Source: Aliivibrio_A sp016764915
GTDB lineage: Bacteria > Pseudomonadota > Gammaproteobacteria > Enterobacterales > Vibrionaceae
Direction: 5' to 3'
DNA: 64,000 nucleotides
NCBI GenBank assembly: GCA_965224595.1
Contig: OZ245058.1
Location: forward strand, 3,038,001 to 3,102,000
Position numbers and translations under genes: made by a program. The notes under the pieces are model-generated. The model was not told where the DNA came from and did not search any database. It saw only the letters and a program-made list of their open reading frames with translations. This document shows, piece after piece, positions 10,092-18,960 of this stretch (the first letter of the stretch is position 1; each line of letters begins with the position of its first letter).

Positions 10092-10297
10092 TGCCTCCTT
10101 TTCGTTAATAAGATGTTACAAAAACAACATTAGCAGTGAAGCTTCTATATAACAGTGCAACTTTAGTCGTGTGATTTTTGAAGAGAATTACGGATATAGA
10201 GGAGTTTTTGTGAGGTAAGCAATAAAATGATGATGTTAATTAATTGTTAATGTAGCCAAAGGTCTAATAAAAATAGAAGGTAATTGACAGGGGATGT

Positions 10298-10327
10298 AAA
10301 AAAGTTAGCGGTTAAGCTAACTTTTTT
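10298..10327. terminator. Terminator after crbR
   Basis: A perfect 12-bp inverted repeat (AAAAAAGTTAGC / GCTAACTTTTTT) with a 6-nt loop, ending in a T-run on either strand. It lies 31 bp beyond the crbR stop codon and should end that transcript before the upstream region of the DUF4212 gene. Confidence 0.85.
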
Positions 10328-10358
10328 GTTGGATTCGTATATTGAACAACAGAGGAGG

Positions 10359-10994
10359 TTATTCGATAGGATCGAGCTGCTGCAATAAAATAACGGCCTG
10401 AGTGCGATTTTTTACACCGAGTTTTCTAAATATTGCGGTCATATGTGCTTTGATTGTGGCTTCAGACACCTCTAAATCATAAGCGATCTGTTTATTGAGT
10501 AAGCCATCAGTGAGCATGCTCAACACCTTATATTGCTGCGGGGTAAGGCTGGCAATTTTATGAGCGATGTCGTTTTCTTCGACATATTCATTGATCAAAC
10601 CTTCAGGGAAAAAAGGTTCCCCAGATAATACTTGATTGAGTGCAGAAACTAACGATCGCATGTCACTGGATTTTGGGATAAAACCAAAAGCACCGTGATT
10701 TTTTACTTGAGTGACAATACTGGCATCCTCGCTGGCTGAAACCACGACGATGGGCAGCTCAGGATATTGGGATCGTAGATGAATTAAACCTGACATACCA
10801 TTTGATCCAGGCATTTTTAGATCCAGCAGTAACAGATCGATGTCTGGCTCTTTGGCCATAAGATCGATAAGAGAGGTAAGTGAGTCAGCCTCAAGTAAGT
10901 TTGCACCGCTGATCGCCATGTGAATTGACTGAAACAGTGCATTGCGAAATAGAGGGTGATCATCAGCAATGATAATAGTGTAATTCGCGTCCAT
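10359..10994 (-). CDS. crbR: LuxR/NarL-family response regulator, CrbR
   Basis: A 211-residue response regulator. The receiver domain has the acidic pair D11/D12, the phospho-acceptor D58 (LLLLDLKMPG) and the conserved lysine K108 (FIPKSS). Residues about 145-205 form a LuxR-type helix-turn-helix (LTPQQYKVLSMLTDGLLNKQIA, then EATIKAHMTAIFRKLGV). CrbR-type regulators (ErdR in pseudomonads) pair with SLC5-domain kinases such as CrbS and activate acs. CrbS lies about 2.3 kb away, with the putative carboxylate symporter between them, and acs is at the left edge. The kinase-regulator pairing is inferred from gene neighbourhood and the known V. cholerae system. Confidence 0.87.
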   Translation of the reverse strand: MDANYTIIIADDHPLFRNALFQSIHMAISGANLLEADSLTSLIDLMAKEPDIDLLLLDLKMPGSNGMSGLIHLRSQYPELPIVVVSASEDASIVTQVKNHGAFGFIPKSSDMRSLVSALNQVLSGEPFFPEGLINEYVEENDIAHKIASLTPQQYKVLSMLTDGLLNKQIAYDLEVSEATIKAHMTAIFRKLGVKNRTQAVILLQQLDPIE

Positions 10995-11098
10995 GAGATC
11001 TTAATTTTATAAGAATGTGCATTTACCGTAGCACTTGATGAGAAAGTGAGCAATCAAATCGAGTCAAACTCTGCGCTCTATCGCTTAATAATGAGAAA

Positions 11099-11127
11099 GA
11101 TACATCGCACTATGAATGCGATGTATC
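11099..11127. terminator. Likely terminator after the ABC importer operon
   Basis: A perfect 11-bp stem (GATACATCGCA / TGCGATGTATC) with a 7-nt loop lies 28 bp past the stop of the ATPase gene. On the minus strand it is followed by a moderately T-rich tract, so termination is plausible though not textbook. Confidence 0.65.
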
Positions 11128-11154
11128 CTGACGTTGTGAACTTGGTTGCTCAGC

Positions 11155-12234
11155 CTAAGTTAATGCAACCAACTCATTAGTATCAACCCCAATCAATACG
11201 TTGGAACCATTAACAAGGTGTTGGGTACCTCTGCGATGCGGGTCGTCAACAAGCAGTAACTGCCCACCAACATCAATGCCATATCTGACTAAGTGCCCTA
11301 AGAACTCTTGATGAAGAATTTTCCCTTCCAGTACCAGTGATGAATTAAGTGGTGAGGTTGAGTTACTGCTAATTTCAACACTTTGTGGTCTAAACAGTAG
11401 TGATATCTCGCCCCGTTTATCCGTTTTATAAGGGAAAGTGATGCCTGATTCGGTAGAGAAGATGGTAGAGCCTTGTGTTTCATCGATTTTGCCGGTTAAT
11501 AAATTTGCTGTTCCTAAGAAATCAGCGACAAAACGATTCGCAGGATTGTCATACAGAGAGATGGGTTTACCCATCTGTTGAATAACGCCTTGATCAAGCA
11601 CCGCAATACGATCTGAAATGGTATTGGCTTCTTCTTGGTCGTGAGTAACAAAGATAGTGGTTAGCCCCAGTTTTCTCTGCAGGTCAAGAAGGTCGCGGCG
11701 CATCTGTTCGCGCAGATTAGCATCAAGATTAGAGAGTGGTTCATCAAGCAGCAACACTTGAGGTTCAACCACGACGGTTCGGGCGATAGCGACTCGTTGC
11801 TGCTGACCACCGGACAGTTGAGAAGGGCGACGCTCAGCAAGGTGCATTAATCCCACAAGCTCAAGTGCATTGTCGACTCGCTCTTTGATCTCAGGCTTTG
11901 CGACTTTCCGCTCTTCCAGTCCGTAGGCAATATTTTTGCGTACCGTCATGTGAGGCCAAAGGGCATAACTTTGAAATACCATGCCGACATTACGCTTCCA
12001 TGGTGGCAGATCAACGATGTCTTGACCTCCAATTAAAATTTGTCCTTTTGGCGTAGGGCCAAAACCTGCTATTGCTCGAAGCAAGGTTGATTTTCCGGAT
12101 CCTGATGGGCCAAGAAAAGCAAAAAACTCCCCCGGCTTTATGTCTAAATTGACCCCTTTTAGTACTTCGGTCTCGCCAAAAGAGAGGGAGAGGTCATTAA
12201 TGGTTATGCCTACTTGTTTATTATCTACATTCAT
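11155..12234 (-). CDS. ABC importer ATPase (AfuC/FbpC type)
   Basis: A 359-residue ATP-binding subunit. Walker A is GPSGSGKST (residues 42-50), the ABC signature is LSGGQQQR and Walker B is VLLLDEPLSNLD, followed by the switch histidine in IFVTHDQEEA. A C-terminal TOBE-like domain of about 110 residues is present, as in FbpC, AfuC and PotA. It is the last gene of a binding protein-permease-ATPase operon and starts 17 bp after the permease stop. Family members carry ferric iron, polyamines, 2-aminoethylphosphonate or sugar phosphates; the adjacent PgtABC-like regulators favour a phosphorylated organic compound, which is inference. Confidence 0.88.
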   Translation of the reverse strand: MNVDNKQVGITINDLSLSFGETEVLKGVNLDIKPGEFFAFLGPSGSGKSTLLRAIAGFGPTPKGQILIGGQDIVDLPPWKRNVGMVFQSYALWPHMTVRKNIAYGLEERKVAKPEIKERVDNALELVGLMHLAERRPSQLSGGQQQRVAIARTVVVEPQVLLLDEPLSNLDANLREQMRRDLLDLQRKLGLTTIFVTHDQEEANTISDRIAVLDQGVIQQMGKPISLYDNPANRFVADFLGTANLLTGKIDETQGSTIFSTESGITFPYKTDKRGEISLLFRPQSVEISSNSTSPLNSSLVLEGKILHQEFLGHLVRYGIDVGGQLLLVDDPHRRGTQHLVNGSNVLIGVDTNELVALT

Positions 12235-12251
12235 TTTTATTTCTCCTGCTC

Positions 12252-14000
12252 TTAAAGACTTTTCAGACCATTCGCTTCACGGGTACGCTCAACGATGTAA
12301 TGGGATAAGTAAGTGGCTAAGCCAACAATAACAACGGCAATGATGCCAAGGGCTGCTCCGGGTCCACGTCCTGCAGCACTCTGCATAAAGACATACAAGC
12401 CATAAGCAAGTGGTGCATCTGATTCACTCGAAACCAGCATGATGGTGGCAGATAACTCAACCGCAGCGGTGGCAAAGGCAGTGACAAATCCGGCTAGAAT
12501 ACCGGCGGCCATTAATGGAATCACGATACGTCTAACGGTGGTGGCACGAGTTGCCCCTAAGTTTTCAGAAGCTTCCTCGAGAGAAGGACTGACTTGCTGC
12601 AGAGAGGCCACGCATGATCTCAGGGCGTAAGGAAGACGGCGGACAGAGAGTGCAATCACAATGATCCCCCACCATGTTGCCATTGGCGCGCCAGTAAAGG
12701 GCATTTCGACATCGTAAAAGCTTCGCAAGTAACCGATACCCAATACAACACCTGGAACCGCGAGAGCGGCCATTGCGCCAAAGTCGAGCCATTTACGGCC
12801 GATAATTTTGGTGCGCCAAACGAGATAAGCGATCGCAGTACCTAAAATCACATCGGCCAATCCAGCCATACCTGCGTACATTAAGGTATTCGCAATGAAT
12901 CCGGAGGCTTGCTCAAAGGCTGTTGCGTAGTGCGATAGGGTATAAGCGTCCGGCAGTGGGCTGTAACTCCATATGGTGCCAAAAGAGAGCAGTAACAAAG
13001 CAATATGAGGCGATAATACCAATAATAGCAATAAGATAATGACGGCATAACACATGACTAACTCTTTCGGTTTGAGTTCACGCTTAGAGAGACCACCGCC
13101 CCCTTTTTGAGTGGTAGAGTAATCTTTTCCTTTTAGAGAAAGAAAGGCGACCCAGAGTGCGAACACCGAAAATGCCACTAGAATAACGGAAATAACGTAA
13201 CCCATAGGATCACTAATACCGACTGAAGTAATGCGCAAATAAGCTTGTGGGGCAAGCATGTTATTGACGTTAAGCAGCAGTGGAGTGCCTAAATCATCAA
13301 ATACTTTGACAAAAACCAGTGAGGCACCTGCGACATAACCTGGAAGGGCCAGTGGAAAAACAATTTTTCGGAACAGTTTAAAACCGGACGACCCCAGAGA
13401 TTGTGCTGACTCTTCCATGGAGCTATCTATATTTTGTAGCGCTGCAGATAGGTTGATTAAAATAAAGGGAAAGTAGTGAACACTCTGAACAAAAATCACG
13501 CCATTCAGCCCTTCCATCACTGGAATGGTGAAGCCAAGGTATTCATCCAATAATAGATTCATGGTGCCGTTTTCACCAAACAACAGCTGCATGGCAACCG
13601 CGCCAATGAAAGGAGGCATGATCAGTGGAACAATGCCTAATGTCTGAATTAGTACCGTCCCGCGAAACTGAAATCGACTGGTAAAGTAGGCTAAAGGTAG
13701 CGCAAATATTGACGCTAGGATCACCGACATAAAAGCGACGTAAAAAGAGTTAAAAAATGATTCTCTAAACAGGCTACTGCTAAAAAAGTCGACAAAGTTA
13801 ACCAGTGACAATGCACCAGATTGGTCTTGAAAAGCGACGTAGATAACTTTCAAAACAGGAACAAATAGGAATACCAAAATAAAAGCGGCAATAGTCAGAG
13901 CGGCTAGGTATAAGCCCCAGTCCTCTCTGATTTTCTTTAGCAGACGCTTTTGTTGTGCAGATGTAGATCTACTTTTCTGTGGTAACGACACCGTACTCAT
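12252..14000 (-). CDS. ABC importer permease with two fused transmembrane domains (AfuB/FbpB type)
   Basis: A 582-residue inner-membrane permease with about twelve spans arranged as two repeated binding-protein-dependent-transport domains. Each half carries an EAA-type coupling motif: MEESAQSLGSSGFKLFRKIV in the first half and LEEASENLGATRATTVRRIV in the second. A single polypeptide with both halves is the FbpB/AfuB arrangement. The start at 14000 is preferred because GGAG lies 8 nt upstream; an earlier in-frame ATG at 14012 lacks a ribosome site. It follows the binding-protein gene after a hairpin that may lower its expression relative to the binding protein. Confidence 0.88.
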   Translation of the reverse strand: MSTVSLPQKSRSTSAQQKRLLKKIREDWGLYLAALTIAAFILVFLFVPVLKVIYVAFQDQSGALSLVNFVDFFSSSLFRESFFNSFYVAFMSVILASIFALPLAYFTSRFQFRGTVLIQTLGIVPLIMPPFIGAVAMQLLFGENGTMNLLLDEYLGFTIPVMEGLNGVIFVQSVHYFPFILINLSAALQNIDSSMEESAQSLGSSGFKLFRKIVFPLALPGYVAGASLVFVKVFDDLGTPLLLNVNNMLAPQAYLRITSVGISDPMGYVISVILVAFSVFALWVAFLSLKGKDYSTTQKGGGGLSKRELKPKELVMCYAVIILLLLLVLSPHIALLLLSFGTIWSYSPLPDAYTLSHYATAFEQASGFIANTLMYAGMAGLADVILGTAIAYLVWRTKIIGRKWLDFGAMAALAVPGVVLGIGYLRSFYDVEMPFTGAPMATWWGIIVIALSVRRLPYALRSCVASLQQVSPSLEEASENLGATRATTVRRIVIPLMAAGILAGFVTAFATAAVELSATIMLVSSESDAPLAYGLYVFMQSAAGRGPGAALGIIAVVIVGLATYLSHYIVERTREANGLKSL

Positions 14001-14029
14001 GGCTGTCTCCATTACAGATGAATAAAAGG

Positions 14030-14053
14030 GCTGTGAGGGAGAACCCTCACAGC
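14030..14053 (-). terminator. Intra-operon hairpin between binding-protein and permease genes
   Basis: A perfect 10-bp stem (GCTGTGAGGG / CCCTCACAGC) with a 4-nt loop, followed on the minus strand by a CCCTTTTATTC tract. Such hairpins in binding-protein operons usually protect the upstream message or cause partial termination, giving excess binding protein over permease. That role is inferred. Confidence 0.7.
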
Positions 14054-14077
14054 GAGTGGTCTAAAAGAGCGATGGGG

Positions 14078-15418
14078 TTACAGTAGGTCTAAAGCTTGCT
14101 CGGCTAGCTCTTCAGCCTTCTCGTAATTGCTCACTACTTGTTTATCCCATGACTGTTCGACTTCAGCCTGACGGGCACCCACTTTATCGGTGGATTTTTT
14201 ACGCTTCTTAGTAAACACAGCAGCAAACTCTGGATCGGAAGCTTGTTTCGCCGAAATAGGAAGCTGATTGATCAGCGCTTTGGCTTCGGCTACCAGTGCC
14301 AGTGCTTGTGAGTTATTTGCCGATTTTGCTTTGCTTTCTGCTTTGTGAATCTCATGAGTAGCAGAACGTAGCTCATCCAAGCGGTAGGTGATCATTACAT
14401 CAAACAGGCTGTTCACTACGTTGTAGCGAGATTTAGAAAGATTTAAATCAAAGTCAACCGAGCCGATGTCTTCACCAGTGAATGGGTTTGGGAAATTTTC
14501 AGGTGCTTTAGAGTAGACGGCAGGGTTAACGGGTAAACGCTGGATTTTTTCATTGAGTAGCAACTCTTGACCCTCTTCAGATAGAAGAAAATCAATAAAG
14601 GCATTGGCATTTTTTGGGTGCGGTGCATTATTGATCTTTCCGACATTGGCCGGCACAAGAGAGGTGATACTTGGGTAGTGAAAATCAACGGGGAAACCAC
14701 TGGCTTTGGATGAAAAACCAAAGAAGTCAATCACGATTCCCACACCAAATGCGCCACTGTTTACACCATCAGGTACGCCAAAGCTTCGTTCTGTAACCGT
14801 TTTGAAGTTGCCCGACATGGCTTTAAGCGCAGACCAACCCTCTTGCCAACCTTTACCTTGAATGATCGCTTCAACCGTTAAGTGTGTGGTACCAGATCGA
14901 GAAGGAGCTGACATACCAACATGCTTGTAGTAAATCGGGTCAGCAAGGTCTGCCCACTCTTTAGGGATTGGCAGTTTTTTTGCTTTCATGTAGCGTTCGT
15001 TCCACATGATGCCGTAACCTGATAGGGCAAAACCTTTGTAGTATCCCTCGGGATCGTTAATTGGGAATGATCCTACTTTTTCTGGAATTCCTTCGACAGA
15101 TGAACTGTATTTAGCCAGTAAATTATTATCTTTCAATACCTCAAAGGCGTCTGGAGCGGAAGCCCAAAAAATATCAGAACCATTTTTATTGGAGGTCTCT
15201 TGAACGTATTTTATGCCTGACGTCGTTTTTTTCTTCAGTATCTCTACTTTTATGTTTGGGTATTTTTTCTCAAAGGCATTTTTATAGACATCGGTAACAT
15301 CATTTGAAAACGACGTAATGATAACCAGCTTGTCTTCCATTGCATTTGCTATTGAACTGAACCCTAAAGCTGAAGAGATTGCACAGCTAAGTGTCAGTAG
15401 TTTCCATCCATTTTTCAT
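14078..15418 (-). CDS. ABC importer periplasmic substrate-binding protein (AfuA/PgtC-related)
   Basis: A 446-residue exported binding protein. A signal peptide ends near residue 26 (SSIANA|ME). The body is an Fe(3+)/sugar-phosphate type periplasmic fold, with SAPSRSGTTHL, GWQEGW and RSFGVPDGV motifs. A C-terminal helical extension of roughly 100 lysine/alanine-rich residues is unusual for simple FbpA proteins and is also present in the PgtC-like protein encoded nearby. The start has GGAG 8-9 nt upstream. It is the first gene of the importer operon and lies directly behind a sigma-54-type promoter. Substrate is unknown; a phosphorylated compound is more likely than iron because no iron-regulatory site was seen and the regulators are PgtABC-like. 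Confidence 0.85.
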   Translation of the reverse strand: MKNGWKLLTLSCAISSALGFSSIANAMEDKLVIITSFSNDVTDVYKNAFEKKYPNIKVEILKKKTTSGIKYVQETSNKNGSDIFWASAPDAFEVLKDNNLLAKYSSSVEGIPEKVGSFPINDPEGYYKGFALSGYGIMWNERYMKAKKLPIPKEWADLADPIYYKHVGMSAPSRSGTTHLTVEAIIQGKGWQEGWSALKAMSGNFKTVTERSFGVPDGVNSGAFGVGIVIDFFGFSSKASGFPVDFHYPSITSLVPANVGKINNAPHPKNANAFIDFLLSEEGQELLLNEKIQRLPVNPAVYSKAPENFPNPFTGEDIGSVDFDLNLSKSRYNVVNSLFDVMITYRLDELRSATHEIHKAESKAKSANNSQALALVAEAKALINQLPISAKQASDPEFAAVFTKKRKKSTDKVGARQAEVEQSWDKQVVSNYEKAEELAEQALDLL

Positions 15419-15476
15419 AGTTTCGCTCCGTAAGCGTAGGTCATTGATGAAGTACTGCTTAATTCGGAACGACTAT

Positions 15477-15493
15477 TACAACTACTATGCCAA
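15477..15493 (-). promoter_or_regulatory. Sigma-54 promoter of the ABC importer operon
   Basis: On the minus strand the sequence reads TTGGCATAGTAGTTGTA: TGGCA at -24 and TTG at -12 with the exact 5-nt gap between TGGCAT and TTGTA, close to the sigma-54 consensus TGGCAY-N5-TTGCW (one mismatch, T for C). It lies about 59 bp upstream of the binding-protein ATG. The neighbouring gene encodes a sigma-54 activator, which supports the call. Confidence 0.75.
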
Positions 15494-15555
15494 CTCTTTT
15501 ATTTCTTTATCTATATGTATTATAAGGTTTTTTATTATCATGAATTATATTGGTG

Positions 15556-15571
15556 AGTCATGATTGTGACT
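15556..15571. promoter_or_regulatory. Candidate upstream activator site for the sigma-54 regulator
   Basis: A dyad AGTCA-N6-TGACT lies about 65 bp upstream of the -24 element, the usual distance for an NtrC-type activator site. A second related element, TCATGACTC at 15593-15601, overlaps the regulator's own stop codon and is an inverted copy of GAGTCATGA at 15555-15563. Binding by the PgtA-like protein is inferred. Confidence 0.45.
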
Positions 15572-15592
15572 AAAGTGTTAATGATGTGTTAC

Positions 15593-16972
15593 TCATGACT
15601 CATCAAATGCAATGTTGCTGTGATCTCTATCCTGTTCATTGAGATAGTCTTCTCGTTTTATATCGAATTTTTTCATTCTTAAATAGAGATTTTTACGTGG
15701 AATATCCAAATGCTCAGCCGTTTTTCCTATCTGTCCATCAAACAGCTGTAATGTACTATCGATAATGGTGTATTCGACGTGATTAAGTTGCGCGCTTAGG
15801 CTTTGCGGCTGCGAGCTGATATCAGGCAGAATGATATCGGAGATGCCTAATACAATGCGGTCAGCTTCGTTCATCAGCTCTCGGACATTACCTGGCCAGT
15901 CGTGGTTAATGAGTTGATTGAAATGGCTAGGAAGTAGGGCTGGGGCTCTTCTTTGGTGTCGCTTCTCAGCTTGGTTAATAAAGTGGCTGAGCAGCAGTGG
16001 AATGTCCTCTTTACGCTGACGCAAAGTAGGAATGTCTAATGAGGCGACATTTAAGCGGTAATAGAGATCTTCGCGGAAAATACCAGACGTTGAACATAGA
16101 CGCAGATCGGACTTTGATGCAGATATCACCTTAAGGTCTACATTAATCGTCTGATTGCTGCCCACTCTCTCAAGTTCACCCTCTTGTATCACTCGTAACA
16201 GTCGTATTTGAGCGGTAAGAGGCATGCTCTCTATCTCATCAAGAAACAGAGTGCCACCAGAGGAGTATTCAATTTTGCCGATGCGTTTTTTACTAGCACC
16301 AGTAAAGCTGCCCACCTCATGACCAAAAAGCTCGGACTCAATGAGGTTTTCAGGGAGAGCTCCACAGTTGATGGCGACAAAATTCTGTTGGCTTCGATCT
16401 GAAAAAGTATGTAATGCCCGTGCTATTTTTTCTTTCCCGGTCCCGGTCTCTCCGTTTAATACAATATTAACATCGGCGTTTGCTAAGGTGAGTAGACGAT
16501 GTTTGAGCTTAACCATGGCATCGGATTGACCAATTAATAATTCATCTAAGCTGATGTGCCTTGGCGACTCACTTTTTAAGCGTCTATTCTCCAAGGTCAA
16601 TGTGCGGTGTTTTGTCGCTTTATCGACAATGCCAAGTAGGTGTTCTGGGTGCAGTGGTTTTTCAAGAAAATCAAAGGCACCCTCTTTAATACAATTAAGT
16701 GCCATTTCGATATCGGCATGGCCTGAAATAAGGATAAATGGCAAGTCAGGATCAATTTTGTGTACATGTTTCATGAAGGTGATGCCATCCATACTCGGCA
16801 TACGAATATCAGAAACCACAATAACATTGGAATCAAAGTGCAGCTTTGGAATGGCATTATCTGGCGTTGAGAAAGCGGAGACTGTGAACTTTTTCAGTAG
16901 CAATATTTCGGTCAGGCTCTCTCTTAGTTCTTGGTTATCTTCAACTAAAATGACGTGTTTCGGATGAGGCAT
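15593..16972 (-). CDS. Sigma-54-dependent response regulator (PgtA-like)
   Basis: A 459-residue NtrC-family activator. The receiver has its phospho-acceptor at D55 (VVSDIRMPSMDG). The central AAA+ domain (about 145-380) has Walker A GETGTGKE and Walker B GGTLFLDE. The sigma-54 contact loop reads GSFTGA rather than the usual GAFTGA. A Fis-type helix-turn-helix closes the protein (IGKTAEHLDIPRKNLYLRM). It overlaps the kinase gene by 28 bp and is the last gene of the three-gene sensing operon. The order binding protein-kinase-activator and the domain types match the Salmonella phosphoglycerate system PgtC-PgtB-PgtA. The likely target is the sigma-54 promoter just downstream. Confidence 0.82.
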   Translation of the reverse strand: MPHPKHVILVEDNQELRESLTEILLLKKFTVSAFSTPDNAIPKLHFDSNVIVVSDIRMPSMDGITFMKHVHKIDPDLPFILISGHADIEMALNCIKEGAFDFLEKPLHPEHLLGIVDKATKHRTLTLENRRLKSESPRHISLDELLIGQSDAMVKLKHRLLTLANADVNIVLNGETGTGKEKIARALHTFSDRSQQNFVAINCGALPENLIESELFGHEVGSFTGASKKRIGKIEYSSGGTLFLDEIESMPLTAQIRLLRVIQEGELERVGSNQTINVDLKVISASKSDLRLCSTSGIFREDLYYRLNVASLDIPTLRQRKEDIPLLLSHFINQAEKRHQRRAPALLPSHFNQLINHDWPGNVRELMNEADRIVLGISDIILPDISSQPQSLSAQLNHVEYTIIDSTLQLFDGQIGKTAEHLDIPRKNLYLRMKKFDIKREDYLNEQDRDHSNIAFDES

Positions 16973-18960
16973 AAACTGATCTCCGTTCCTTGGTTGATAT
17001 GCGAAGATAGGGTGATGTTGCCACCGAAATCTTTAATGATATTGTGTGAAATTGATAGGCCGAGTCCCAGCCCTTTCCCCTCTTCTTTGGTGGTGTAAAA
17101 AGGTTCAAATATGAGTTGCGGCTTTTCGTTATCTATTCCACAACCATTATCAATAATAGTCAGTGTAATCTGCTCATTGTTTATTACTGTGCTAATGATC
17201 TGTATCTGAGGGGTAATATGTTGTTGCTGTTGTCTGGTTTTAATCGCATCGATAGCATTACTGATTAAGTTAACGATCACTTGTTCTAATCGAATGGGAT
17301 CCGCGAGAACTGAGTGAGAATCATCAATGGATAACGTAAACCACTGCTCGGTAATTTGGTTATTAGTAAACAGTGAAATACTGTCATCCACCACTTTATG
17401 CAAGGAAGTAGCGAAGAGCTGACCATTACTTTTTCGAGAAAACGATTTAAGGTGCTGGCACAGCTTAGTTGCGCGGTCGGTGATGTTATTTATTTTCGTT
17501 AACTTCTCATCAAGTAGGCTAAATTGCTGCCGCTGTAGATACTGTTCAGCTAAATAAGCATTTGATTTTATCGCGGCCAAAGGTTGGCTAAACTCGTGCA
17601 CTATGCCTGCAGTTAGTTGACCTAACATGGCGAGTTTACTGGCTTGAGTTAACTCATTTTGAGTATTGTGTAGGTCGTTTTCGGTTTGTTCTCGATGCTG
17701 TATCTCTTTTGTTAACTTGTCGTTGGTTTGTTCAAGCTGCTGCGTGTATTGCTGAACTCTTAAGGCGTTGGTATTGAAGATCTGAGTTGCTTGAGAGAGC
17801 ATAGCCAACTCATCATTGCCTCGAATCTGAGTGGTTTTTAATGTCTCCCCCATGGCCAAATGGCGCATGCTTCTAAGAATTGTCGAGAGTCGGTTAAGCA
17901 GCTGAGATTTGAGGTACCAACCAACCAGTAAAGAGAGAATCGCGACGAGAGTGATGGTGATAGTGAGGTTTTTTTTACTTTTCACCATAGCATCTGATAA
18001 TGCTTGAACCGAAGATTCTGTATTCTGTTGAGCTTGGTTAACGGCTTGAGCCACAATGAGTTTAACTCGCTGGATCAATAATTGATTTCCCAGTAATAAC
18101 TCCTTGTTAGACTCTTGCAGCTGCAATGACTTTAAGCTGACTTGAATGACATTATCACTGTCGTTAATGCGGTGGTTTAACTGCTCTGCTATCTGTCTGA
18201 TGGTCACAGTGCTTGGAAGATCGCTCAGCAAATGCAGTTGTTGTTGAATGGTAAAAAATGTCTCATCAATAACGCTCTGGTTGGAGAGTATTTCTGATCG
18301 TGTAGAGAGCAGTGTGGATCTCTGCAATAGATCAAAAGTTAAATTAATATTGGTCTCAAAGGTAAGCAGTTGATGTCGTATGTCGCTTTGAGTACTGAGT
18401 ATGTGAATCTCTTTTTTGGATAACGTTCTATTTTGACTCAGTCGTTTAATCAATAGATTTAGGTTGTAAATACTGTCATTAATAAGGGGGGTGATTTCAT
18501 CAATAAAGTCAATTTGCATCCAATGCAGTAACTGTCTTTTTTCCTCTTTTTGGCTCTGTACAGTAAGGCGCAGTCGGGCATTCATCGTTAGCGCTGCGAT
18601 ATTTTCTGATATTGCCTCTTTTAAAAAAAGCAGTTCATTTTGTCTCTCTGGCACAATGCCTTGCTGGCTAAACTGAGAGAGCTTGGGCAGGCTGGTGGTT
18701 AAACGTTGATAAGCTAAAGCCAAACTCACTTTGTCTTTGGCGAGCATTAAATTGGTCGCATCTGTGGCTATCTGTCCTCCAATTTCTGCAAACAGAGAAG
18801 CGGCTGCAATGGTCGGGATCTGTTCTGTAGAGACGCGTTCAACTGAATTAGTCAACTTTTGAAAAGAGAAGGTGGTGGAGATCATGAATGATATTGCTAA
18901 ACAACCGAGCACTAAATAGAGCCCGAGAATTCGAGTAGCAATACTATTTCTTTTTTTCAT
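16945..18960 (-). CDS. Sensor histidine kinase (PgtB-like)
   Basis: A 671-residue membrane kinase. TM1 spans about residues 11-33 and TM2 about 332-350, enclosing a periplasmic, helical, glutamine/leucine-rich sensor domain of some 300 residues. A HAMP domain follows (about 350-405), then a coiled coil, the HisKA site at H455 (AGIVHEFSQPLAAIKS) and the ATPase boxes NLISNAIDAI, DNGCGID and GKGLGLGLSI. The length is close to that recalled for Salmonella PgtB. It overlaps the PgtC-like gene by 17 bp and the regulator gene by 28 bp, indicating coupled translation. The PgtC-like protein presumably presents the ligand to its periplasmic domain. Confidence 0.83.
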   Translation of the reverse strand: MKKRNSIATRILGLYLVLGCLAISFMISTTFSFQKLTNSVERVSTEQIPTIAAASLFAEIGGQIATDATNLMLAKDKVSLALAYQRLTTSLPKLSQFSQQGIVPERQNELLFLKEAISENIAALTMNARLRLTVQSQKEEKRQLLHWMQIDFIDEITPLINDSIYNLNLLIKRLSQNRTLSKKEIHILSTQSDIRHQLLTFETNINLTFDLLQRSTLLSTRSEILSNQSVIDETFFTIQQQLHLLSDLPSTVTIRQIAEQLNHRINDSDNVIQVSLKSLQLQESNKELLLGNQLLIQRVKLIVAQAVNQAQQNTESSVQALSDAMVKSKKNLTITITLVAILSLLVGWYLKSQLLNRLSTILRSMRHLAMGETLKTTQIRGNDELAMLSQATQIFNTNALRVQQYTQQLEQTNDKLTKEIQHREQTENDLHNTQNELTQASKLAMLGQLTAGIVHEFSQPLAAIKSNAYLAEQYLQRQQFSLLDEKLTKINNITDRATKLCQHLKSFSRKSNGQLFATSLHKVVDDSISLFTNNQITEQWFTLSIDDSHSVLADPIRLEQVIVNLISNAIDAIKTRQQQQHITPQIQIISTVINNEQITLTIIDNGCGIDNEKPQLIFEPFYTTKEEGKGLGLGLSISHNIIKDFGGNITLSSHINQGTEISLCLIRNTSF

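Noticed and set aside
11155..15418. Calling the ABC importer a ferric-iron (FbpABC) system
   Set aside because: The proteins are FbpABC-like, but no Fur box was seen, the promoter is of sigma-54 type, and the adjacent regulators are of the phosphoglycerate type. Iron is not excluded but not favoured.
16554..16967. A 137-codon plus-strand frame opposite the sigma-54 regulator
   Set aside because: It is antisense to a well-supported response regulator and serine/isoleucine-rich in the manner of a reverse-strand shadow.
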